A DNA stretch of 18,903 nt from the NCBI GenBank assembly GCA_964648365.1, contig CAZYLK010000119.1, forward strand, positions 1-18,903, in the 5' to 3' direction. The notes beneath the pieces are model-generated. The model was not told the origin of the DNA, searched no databases, and was given only the letters and a program-made list of their open reading frames with translations. Position 1 is the first letter of the stretch. Every line of letters starts with the position of its first letter. The DNA comes from SURF-32 sp964648365 (GTDB taxonomy: Bacteria > Planctomycetota > Phycisphaerae > UBA1845). Below, one piece after another: positions 1 to 6,498 of this stretch. A program made the position numbers and the translations under genes.

Positions 1-64
1 CCCTTACTCCCTTACTCCCTTACTCCCTTACTCCCTTACTCCCTTACTCCCTGATTCCCTGATT
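1..64. repeat. Octamer tandem array
   Basis: Eight consecutive 8-bp units are visible: six of CCCTTACT, then two of CCCTGATT, followed by a decayed partial unit. The array starts at the window edge, so its full length is unknown. It ends about 15 bases before the ribosome binding site of the S49 gene, so it lies in that gene's promoter or leader region. Slippage could change the copy number. Confidence 0.95.
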
Positions 65-92
65 CCCTTCCGCCCCCGCAAAGGACTGCTCA

Positions 93-1094
93 ATGAACCG
101 CTCACAAAGATGCACGCTTGCCTTCGCCGTCGGTCTCTGCCCTCTGCTTCACGGGTGCCTGCCGAACAGCCTGCTGATTACGCCGGTGGCCGCGAACCGC
201 GGGCTGGAAGAAAAGGTGCTGCAGCGCGACGCCTGGTACGCACTCGATAAAATCGCCCTGCTCGACGTGGACGGCCTCATCATGTCCGGCGGTGCGCCGA
301 CGCTCTTCGGCGAAAGCGAGGATCCCGTCAGCCGGCTGCTCGAGCAACTGGACAAGGCCCGCAAGGACAAGCTGGTCAAGGCGGTGATCATCCGCATCAA
401 CTCGCCCGGGGGCGCGGTGACGGCCAGCGGACTGATGTATGACGAAATCCGTCACTTCCGCGAAAAAACCGGTAAGCCGGTGGTGGCCGTGATGATGGAC
501 GTCGCGGCCAGCGGCGGCTACTACCTCGCCTGCGCCTGCGACGAGATCGTCGCCCAGCCCACCACGGTCACCGGCAGCATTGGCGTCATCATGCAGACCT
601 TCGACGCCTCGGGCACCATGCACAAGATCGGCCTGGCGGCGGATGCGATCACGTCCGGCGCCCACAAAGATTCCGGCTCGCCCTTCCGCCAGATGCGAGC
701 CGAGGAGCGCGAACTGTTCCAGACCATCGTCAACGACATGTACGAGAAGTTCATCGCGGTCGTCGTTGCAGGTCGGCCGAAGCTCGACGAAGCGACGATC
801 CGCCGGTTGGCGGACGGCCGGGTCTATACCGCGACGCAGGCCGTCGACAACGGCCTGGTCGACCGCATCGCCACGCTGCGCGAGACGGTCAAGACGCTGA
901 AAGACCGCGTTGGCGCCGACAAGGTACAGCTCGTAACGTATCGCAAGACGTACGAGTACGCAGCGAACTATTACGCCGGCCCGGTTCCGGCGTCGCCCGG
1001 CGGGGCACAGGCGGCCCAGTTCAGCGTAACGCTCCCGCTGCCCCCGGCCGCGGGGACGCCGCAGTTTCTTTATCTATGGGCGCCGGGGCTTTGA
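93..1094 (+). CDS. S49 family (SppA-like) peptidase, predicted lipoprotein
   Basis: Serine peptidase of the S49 (signal peptide peptidase A) family, 333 residues. The first 22 residues are a hydrophobic signal ending in the lipobox LLHGC, so Cys22 is probably lipidated and the enzyme membrane-anchored outside the cytoplasm. The S49 core is clear: INSPGG at about 102-107, the nucleophile Ser140 in AASGGYYLA, TGSIGVI at 160-166, and the general-base Lys192 in SGAHKDSGSPFR. SppA-type enzymes use this Ser-Lys dyad to cut membrane-embedded peptides such as spent signal peptides. The protein has one S49 domain and is far shorter than the double-domain E. coli SppA. The ATG has AAGGA at 81-85, seven bases upstream, which supports this start. 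It is convergent with glnA. The exact substrate is unknown. Confidence 0.9.
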   Translation: MNRSQRCTLAFAVGLCPLLHGCLPNSLLITPVAANRGLEEKVLQRDAWYALDKIALLDVDGLIMSGGAPTLFGESEDPVSRLLEQLDKARKDKLVKAVIIRINSPGGAVTASGLMYDEIRHFREKTGKPVVAVMMDVAASGGYYLACACDEIVAQPTTVTGSIGVIMQTFDASGTMHKIGLAADAITSGAHKDSGSPFRQMRAEERELFQTIVNDMYEKFIAVVVAGRPKLDEATIRRLADGRVYTATQAVDNGLVDRIATLRETVKTLKDRVGADKVQLVTYRKTYEYAANYYAGPVPASPGGAQAAQFSVTLPLPPAAGTPQFLYLWAPGL

Positions 1095-1096
1095 CG

Positions 1097-1219
1097 AAGA
1101 AAAAGGTGTCAGGATGATTTTTCAGTAGAACGAGTTCGCGTTCGTATCGTCTTCCGCAGGGGACGGCATTTGCATAGTGAAGGCCGGTGTCAGAAAAATC
1201 ATCCTGACACCTTTTTCTT
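1097..1219. repeat. Perfect 27-bp inverted repeat, MITE/REP-like element
   Basis: The arms at 1097-1123 and 1193-1219 are exact reverse complements over 27 bp and enclose 69 bp. The left arm begins AAGAAAAAGGTGTCAGGATG. Each arm also has its own small palindrome (GAAAAA near one end, TTTTTC at the other). No target duplication is obvious outside the arms. It fills the space between the convergent S49 and glnA genes, starting two bases after the S49 stop codon, and the RNA could fold into a strong stem-loop that ends transcription from both sides. The GGTGTCAGGA core resembles REP palindromes mobilised by RAYT transposases; that likeness is from memory. No transposase is in the window. Confidence 0.9.
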
Positions 1220-1257
1220 GGCTGCGAACTGGTGCCACAGGACATACAGGCTGCGCC

Positions 1258-2676
1258 TCACGCATCCAGATACAGCTCATACTCATACGGATGCGGCCGG
1301 CTGGCGATGTCGGCCGTTTCTTCGCGCTGACGGGCGGCGACCCAGTTCTGGATGAACGACTCGGGGAAGACCTCGCCGCGCGTCAGGAAGGCGTGATCCG
1401 CCTCCAGCGCCAGCGCCGCGTCATAGAGCGTGCGCGGCAGCGGCGTGATCTTGGATCGAAGCTCGGCGGGCTGTCTGGCCATGTCCAGGTCGTACGGGCC
1501 GAAGTCGTGCTGTCGCAGGTCGATGCGGCTGACGATGCCGTCCAGCCCCGCCATCAGCATTGCCGCCAGGGACAGGTAGACGTTGCCGGTGAAATCCGGA
1601 GGGCGATACTCGATGCGCTTCTGATCCGGCGCCACGGCGTATTTCGGCACGCGGATGGCGGCCGAGCGGTTCGCCAGCGAGAAAAACAAGTTTACCGGCG
1701 CCTCGAACCCGGGCACCAGCCGCTTGAACGAGTTGGTTGACGGATTCGTCAGCGCGGTCATCGCCCGCCCGTGCGAGAGCAACCCGCCGACGTATTGCAG
1801 CGCCAGGTCGCTCAGCGAGGCGTAGTTCCGCCCCGACTTGTCAAAAAACAGCGGTGCGCCCTGATGATCCAGCTTCTGGTGGACGTGCATGCCGTTGCCG
1901 GCTTCGCTGTAGATCGGCTTGGGCATGAACGTCGCGAGCTTGCCGTGCTTGCGGGCGACGTTTTTGACGACGTACTTGATGAGCATCGCCCGGTCCGCGG
2001 CGGTCACCAGCGGCGCCAGTTCCGTCTCGATCTCGCACTGGCCCGGCGCGCCCACCTCGTGATGATGGTACTTCACCGGTACCCGCATCGCCGACAGCAG
2101 CATCGCCATTTCGGAGCGCATGTTGTGAAGCTGGTCCGACGGCGGCAGACGCAGGTAGCCCCGGCGGGGGCCGATGCGGGCGACCGTTCCATCCGGCTCC
2201 GTCTCGTGCGACTCGATCACCACGGACGTGTCGTACTGCGTGTTGCGCACGCTGACGCGGTCGAACACGTGGAACTCGAACTCCGGTGCCATCAGCGCGG
2301 TGTCGGCGATTCCCGCCTCCTTCATGTACTCGACGGCGCGCCGGGCGATGGTGCGCGGGTCGTGGGCGAAGGCCGTGCGCGTATCGGCCGCCACCGTCTC
2401 GCAGATGAAACTTAAGGTCGGCTCGCGCCAGAACGGGTCGATAAAGGCCGTTCGCGGCTCCGGCCGGGCGACGACGTCGCCGCTTTCCACGGTCGTGAAG
2501 CCCGATCCGGACGACCCGTCATACCCGACGCCTTCCTCGAAGTGTTTTTCGGTGAACTGCGCCGCCGGGACGGTCACGTGCAGCCACTGTCCCGCGATGC
2601 CCACGACCTTCAGATCGACCATCGCCACGTCGTGACCGGAAATGTACTTGAGCGCTTCGCGGGCGTCGTGGAACAT
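1258..2676 (-). CDS. glnA: Type I glutamine synthetase
   Basis: Makes glutamine from glutamate, ammonia and ATP in the cytoplasm, the main entry of ammonium into metabolism. The 472 residues match GlnA end to end: the loop DGSSGSGF at 53-60; metal-binding glutamates in APEFEFH (E132, E134); HHHEVGAPGQCEIE with E207 and E215; GNGMHVHQ with His264; NPSTNSFKRLVPGFEAP at 311-327; NRSAAIRVP at 336-344; IEYRPPD with E356 and R358; and the C-terminal PHPYEYELYLDA. The segment that carries the adenylylated tyrosine in enteric enzymes (NLYDLP) reads DMARQP here, so GlnE-type control is unlikely. AGGAG lies seven bases before the ATG (+ strand 2684-2688). A sigma54-like site lies 59 bases further up. 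The gene appears monocistronic. Confidence 0.97.
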   Translation of the reverse strand: MFHDAREALKYISGHDVAMVDLKVVGIAGQWLHVTVPAAQFTEKHFEEGVGYDGSSGSGFTTVESGDVVARPEPRTAFIDPFWREPTLSFICETVAADTRTAFAHDPRTIARRAVEYMKEAGIADTALMAPEFEFHVFDRVSVRNTQYDTSVVIESHETEPDGTVARIGPRRGYLRLPPSDQLHNMRSEMAMLLSAMRVPVKYHHHEVGAPGQCEIETELAPLVTAADRAMLIKYVVKNVARKHGKLATFMPKPIYSEAGNGMHVHQKLDHQGAPLFFDKSGRNYASLSDLALQYVGGLLSHGRAMTALTNPSTNSFKRLVPGFEAPVNLFFSLANRSAAIRVPKYAVAPDQKRIEYRPPDFTGNVYLSLAAMLMAGLDGIVSRIDLRQHDFGPYDLDMARQPAELRSKITPLPRTLYDAALALEADHAFLTRGEVFPESFIQNWVAARQREETADIASRPHPYEYELYLDA

Positions 2677-2734
2677 GCGTCAACTCCTGGCTGCGTGCCG
2701 GCCGCAGGGGTCTGCTTTCGCTGCCAGAGGGGGT

Positions 2735-2750
2735 TACACGTTCCGTGCCA
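2735..2750 (-). promoter_or_regulatory. Possible sigma54 promoter of glnA
   Basis: Read on the minus strand this is TGGCACGGAACGTGTA. The first seven bases match the -24 half of the sigma54 consensus (TGGCACG, four bases, TTGCW) exactly. The -12 half reads GTGTA and carries GT where GC is expected, at the correct 10-base spacing from the -24 GG. A start near 2723 would give a leader of about 48 bases. Control of glnA by sigma54 and nitrogen is well established in enterics. The degenerate -12 element makes this tentative. Confidence 0.35.
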
Positions 2751-2925
2751 GCCGGATCCGTCGTACCAGTATGGGCGGCGGATATCGGCGGATGGCCGCA
2801 CTGGCCCGCTACAACCATCAACGCTACAAGTCCTGCGGACGCTGGTCCTTCACGCCGGGCGCCTCGGATGGCCCGTGCCGCGCCCGAAGGAACCCACCGG
2901 CGATCCCACGAGAGGCGCCCGACCG

Positions 2926-3993
2926 ATGCCTGACACGCAGCCGACCACCGCCACCGACGTACTGCTGGAGCCCTATGTGCTCAGCGACGCTCTGACGCTG
3001 CCGAACCGCATCCTCATGGCGCCGATGACACGCTGCATGGCCGACGACGACCTCGTGCCGACGGCCGCGATGGCGGCCTATTATGCCCGCCGCGCCGCGG
3101 CCGGGCTGATCATCTCCGAGGCGACGATCGTCCGTCCGGACGGGCAGGGCTACCCAAATACGCCCGGCATCTTCACACCGGCCCAGGTCGCAGGCTGGCG
3201 CGTGGTGACGGACGCGGTTCACGCCGCCGGGGGACGGATGTTCCTGCAACTGTGGCACGTGGGTCGGGTATCGCACTCGATCTACCACGAGGGCCGCCCG
3301 CCCGTTGCGCCCTCGGCCGTGGCGCCGTCCGGTCGCGTGCCGCGGACCGAACTGACGTTCGAGACGCCGCGGGCGCTTGAGACGTATGAAGTCCTCGACA
3401 TCGTGGGCGCCTACGCCGACGGCGCCTCCAACGCCATGAAGGCGGGTTTCGACGGCGTTGAGATTCATGGGGCGAACGGCTATCTGATCGACCAGTTTCT
3501 CCACCACCATACGAACCGCCGCACCGACGACTACGGCGGCTCGATCCGCAACATGGCCCGCTTCGCGCTGGAGGTGGTGGAGGCGGTGCGCGAGCGCGTC
3601 GGACCCGCGCGGGTGGGGCTGCGGCTTTCGCCGGGGGCATACTTCAACATGGAGCCCCATCCCGGCGATCCGCCGATCTTCGAGTACCTGTTGCGCCAGC
3701 TCGGCGGCCGCGACGATCTCGCCTACGTCCACGTCGGAATCTTCGACGATTCGATGGTCTTCGAAAACCTCGGCGGCCGCGCGACGGAGTTTCTGCGCCG
3801 CCACTACAACGGCAATCTGGTCGGCTGCGGGAGCTACACGCCGGCCTCCGCCGCGGCCGCGATCGCCGAAGGCCGTTTCGACGTGATCGCCATCGGACGG
3901 CCGTTCATCGCGAATCACGATCTTGTCGAGAAGATTCGGACCGGCGCGGAGCTGACCGCGTACGATCCGGAAATGCTCAAGACACTGGCGTAG
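2926..3993 (+). CDS. Old Yellow Enzyme family NAD(P)H:flavin oxidoreductase (NemA-like alkene reductase)
   Basis: FMN-dependent TIM-barrel ene-reductase of 355 residues, which reduces activated C=C bonds (N-ethylmaleimide, enones) or nitro groups with NAD(P)H. Seen in order: PNRILMAPMTR at 26-36; FLQLWHVGR at 106-114; the substrate-binding pair H181/N184 with the proton donor Tyr186 in HGANGYLIDQFL; the NRRTDDYGGS segment at about 197-206; LRLSPGA at 232-238; and the flavin-phosphate segment IGRPFIANHDL near the C terminus. The frame stays open upstream to 2542, but that part overlaps the start of divergent glnA and does not look like this family. The ATG at 2926, with AGAGG at 2911-2915, gives the normal family start. 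The physiological substrate cannot be told from sequence. Confidence 0.93.
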   Translation: MPDTQPTTATDVLLEPYVLSDALTLPNRILMAPMTRCMADDDLVPTAAMAAYYARRAAAGLIISEATIVRPDGQGYPNTPGIFTPAQVAGWRVVTDAVHAAGGRMFLQLWHVGRVSHSIYHEGRPPVAPSAVAPSGRVPRTELTFETPRALETYEVLDIVGAYADGASNAMKAGFDGVEIHGANGYLIDQFLHHHTNRRTDDYGGSIRNMARFALEVVEAVRERVGPARVGLRLSPGAYFNMEPHPGDPPIFEYLLRQLGGRDDLAYVHVGIFDDSMVFENLGGRATEFLRRHYNGNLVGCGSYTPASAAAAIAEGRFDVIAIGRPFIANHDLVEKIRTGAELTAYDPEMLKTLA

Positions 3994-4013
3994 ACTCCAC
4001 GGATCTTCTTCCT

Positions 4014-4115
4014 ATCCGCGTTCATCCGCGTTCATCTGCGGTTCCTTCCTCTTCGCAAACGCAGATCACGCGGCCGGCGGATATCGACCGCAGATGAACG
4101 CGGATGAACGCGGAT
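4014..4115. repeat. Perfect 29-bp inverted repeat built from 10-mers
   Basis: The arms at 4014-4042 and 4087-4115 are exact reverse complements. Each contains near-identical units TTCATCCGCG and TTCATCTGCG, so the repeat is a short tandem array and its mirror image separated by 44 bp. It begins 20 bases after the stop codon of the Old Yellow Enzyme gene and could act as its transcription end. The ATCTGCG core recurs in the element at 9920-10105, which suggests one dispersed family. Confidence 0.92.
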
Positions 4116-4597
4116 GCAGAGCGGAGGGAAGCGCGGATGAAGTTGCCTGTTTCATCGGTGCGTGGTCGCGGCCGAGCGCTGCCTTGGACTGCGCGGATCG
4201 CCCGAACCGAATCGCACTGCCCCAGTGGCGGTCCATGCCCACCGGGCACGTTCGCGCGGGCTTCAAGCCACGCGGCTCGCTGCTGCCTCGGGAAGTCGTC
4301 CCAGCAGTCCGAACCGGCGTTCCTCCCCGGCTGTGAAACGAATGTCGCGTCTTTTGTTGGCCGCGACGTAAGCTCCGCTGGGACCGATCGGTTAGGCGCT
4401 GATGACAAACACTTCACAAGCCGCGCGGCCCCCTTCAGGTCCATGACGGATTGCGTCCGATCCGGCGGGGCGTATGCTCCGCGGCCGTCCGTCGGGATGA
4501 GCGACGAGTTTCACACCTCATCGCACCGACGACGATCGCAGAGCGCAAACGACCGACCGGCGGACGCCGGCCCGTCCCCCAACCGCGAGGGAGCAAC
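4116..4597. other. Non-coding stretch upstream of the rdgC-like gene
   Basis: I see no credible gene here, although several frames are open because of the high GC. It begins with CGCGGATGAA, an extra unit of the preceding repeat. At 4253-4279 it holds one copy of the GAAGCCACGCGGCTCG-type dispersed repeat, in the variant form TTCAAGCCACGCGGCTCG. A weak promoter-like pair, TTGCGT at 4451 and TATGCT at 4473 (16-base spacer), lies about 120 bases before the next start codon. Confidence 0.5.
4253..4279 (+). repeat. Dispersed repeat, variant copy
   Basis: CGCGCGGGCTTCAAGCCACG followed by CGGCTCG. It matches the pair at 15853-15886 and 15971-16004 except for TC in place of GA in the centre. It keeps the CGCGGGCT core and CCACGCGGCTCG tail but lacks the CGCAGCAT lead-in. 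Confidence 0.75.
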
Positions 4598-5788
4598 GTG
4601 GGATTCACATCCGGAACCGTGACGTTTCGCCGGTTCTTTCTGGCCGGTGATCATCCGGCGGAAGCCACGACCGAGTGGTTGGAGCCGATCAGGCTGCACG
4701 CCTTCGGGCGCAACGGCGTGGCCGGCATCGACGGCGTCGAAACCGGCTGGATCCGTCCGACGCATCTGTTCGATGTGAAGTTCGACGACCTGGAGTCGCT
4801 TCGCGTCGGCCGGTTCGTGCATCTGGCCATGCGGCTCGACCGCACGGCGCCGCCTGCTGCGATCGTGAAGAGTTATCGTCTACAGGAGGAAGCCGCCGCC
4901 CTGGAGGCAAGCGGGCGGGAATTCCTCTCCAAGGCCGAGCGGCGTCAGGCCCGCGAAGCTGCCGAAGCGCGCGCCGAGGAAGAAGCGCGTGACGGAGCCT
5001 TTCGCCGCACGGCTGCTTTTTCCGCCCTTTTCGATCTCGGCGACGGCGTGTGCTACCTCGGCAACACGTCGACGAAAGTCGCCGAGAAGTTCATGGAACT
5101 GGTCAGCGACACGTTCAAGCTGACGCTCGCGCCCGCGACGCCGGGCGAACTGGGCCTGCGCCTCGCCGAACACGCGCGGCTGGCCGAAGCGTGGGATCAG
5201 GTCGAGCCGTCCTATCTGTGCGACCCGCCGCAGGCGGACGTGGAACTCGACTTCGACCCCAGCCGGGACTACCTGGGTCGCGAGTTCCTGCTCTGGCTGT
5301 GGCATCGCAGCGTCGATGACGACGGCGAGGTCGCCGTCACCGGCGGGAAGCGCGTGCAACTTGCCATTCACAAGTCGATCCAACTGGCATGCCCCTGGGA
5401 CGTCACCGGCAAGACGAGCGTGCGCCGTGACGACCCGGCCGCATCTCCGGAGGCGCGATCGGGATTGGCGATCGGCAAGTTTCCCACCCGTCTGGGTCTG
5501 CTGCTGGCAGCCAACGCAGACGAGTGGCCGCTGACGATCGACGGCAAGACCGGCAACATCTCCAGCGCCGTCCTGCCTGCTTCCGACGAGAAGGACAAGG
5601 CGGCGTTTCTTGAGGAGCGCTTCATGCGCCTGCGGGAATTGTCCGGCGTCCTCGACGGGCTGTACGGTGAGTTCGTACGCCGGCGGCTGGCGTCCACGTG
5701 GTCGAAAGACCTGGACGCGCTGTCGCGCTGGGCAATGCTCCGCAACGGCCCGGCGCCGACGGCGGTACCTAAGCTGGCGACGGCGTAG
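4598..5788 (+). CDS. RdgC-like recombination-associated protein
   Basis: A 396-residue cytoplasmic protein that I place in the RdgC family by pattern. GWIRPTH at 50-56 fits the GWV segment of RdgC. The stretch of about 86-180 (PPAAIVKSYRLQEE, a charged Lys/Glu/Arg helical region at 95-135, then a strand region with VCYLGNTSTKVAEKFMELV and TFKLTLAP) follows the order seen in E. coli RdgC. REFLLWLWHRS at 228-238 is typical of the longer non-enteric members. RdgC forms a ring on double-stranded DNA and restrains RecA. The frame is open from 4451, but the first 49 residues look non-coding; GTG at 4598 with GGGAG at 4589-4593 is the better start. It is longer than the 303-residue E. coli protein. 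The function here is inferred, and a related DUF is possible. Confidence 0.62.
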   Translation: MGFTSGTVTFRRFFLAGDHPAEATTEWLEPIRLHAFGRNGVAGIDGVETGWIRPTHLFDVKFDDLESLRVGRFVHLAMRLDRTAPPAAIVKSYRLQEEAAALEASGREFLSKAERRQAREAAEARAEEEARDGAFRRTAAFSALFDLGDGVCYLGNTSTKVAEKFMELVSDTFKLTLAPATPGELGLRLAEHARLAEAWDQVEPSYLCDPPQADVELDFDPSRDYLGREFLLWLWHRSVDDDGEVAVTGGKRVQLAIHKSIQLACPWDVTGKTSVRRDDPAASPEARSGLAIGKFPTRLGLLLAANADEWPLTIDGKTGNISSAVLPASDEKDKAAFLEERFMRLRELSGVLDGLYGEFVRRRLASTWSKDLDALSRWAMLRNGPAPTAVPKLATA

Positions 5789-5905
5789 CTGCTCGCGCTG
5801 AAAATGCACGCCCCTTGGTTGTGTGGCGCCGGCGTCCAGCAGCTTCCAGCCGCGGACTTGCAGACTGCACGCCGCACCTCGAATGGCCCACCGGCGGGCT
5901 CGACT

Positions 5906-6349
5906 TCACCGCGCTGACAGAACTGCCTCGACGATCATCGGGACACCCCGCATGCGCCGTTCGTCGCGCACCCACGCGCGGATCTCAAGGTCGGTGCTTG
6001 CGGGCGAAGCGATGATCAGCACGACCTGCCCAGGCGCCGCCAACTCCGCGTCGCGTGTGCTGGGAACCGCGCGGCCAGTAGGGTGCGAATGGTACGATCC
6101 CAGCACGGCCGCTCCACCTCTGCGGGTATCGCGGTACGCCTGAATCAGCGTCCGCCAATCCACTTGATACCGGGTCCGACGATCACCCTCGGCGATATTG
6201 ACCGCCGGCAGGACGCGCTCGACGCGGGCGACGCCGTCGTCAAGCACCCCGAGCAGCAGTCCGCAGCATTCGTTCGGGGCGTCGCGGCGGGCGTGATCGA
6301 TCAGTTGCTCCGCGTCCGCCGCTGCGAGATGGATCGTTGAAACGTGCAT
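5906..6349 (-). CDS. JAMM/JAB (MPN+) zinc metalloprotease
   Basis: A 147-residue single-domain Mov34/MPN/PAD-1 protein with an intact JAMM active site: Glu27 in NECCGLLLG, then His87, His89, Ser97 and Asp100 in HSHPTGRAVPSTRD. Bacterial members remove C-terminal residues or attached groups from ubiquitin-like sulfur carriers (ThiS/MoaD/CysO type) or cleave small isopeptide-like bonds. There is no carrier, E1-like or cysteine synthase gene nearby, so the partner is unknown. I chose ATG 6349, which matches family N termini, over an upstream ATG at 6466 whose added 39 residues look unlike protein. The ribosome site is weak (AGGAC about 17 bases upstream). It is divergent from argS and convergent with the RdgC-like gene. 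Confidence 0.87.
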   Translation of the reverse strand: MHVSTIHLAAADAEQLIDHARRDAPNECCGLLLGVLDDGVARVERVLPAVNIAEGDRRTRYQVDWRTLIQAYRDTRRGGAAVLGSYHSHPTGRAVPSTRDAELAAPGQVVLIIASPASTDLEIRAWVRDERRMRGVPMIVEAVLSAR

Positions 6350-6498
6350 TGCGCCGAGGCGGAGTCCTTTTCTCCAATACCACCCGGCCGGAGCCTGACG
6401 GTCCCAGGCCCGCGCCGGACATGTCAGGCAGCCGGTTCGCGCCCGCCGCGTTTGTATGCTAGGCAACCGCCACTAGAATCGCCACGACGCTCAGCAAC

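Noticed and set aside
2542..2925. N-terminal extension of the Old Yellow Enzyme gene
   Set aside because: It overlaps the start of glnA and its promoter and adds 128 residues with no family match.
2824..3918. 364-codon minus-strand open frame opposite the Old Yellow Enzyme gene
   Set aside because: The plus-strand reading is unmistakably an Old Yellow Enzyme; the antisense reading has no recognisable motif.
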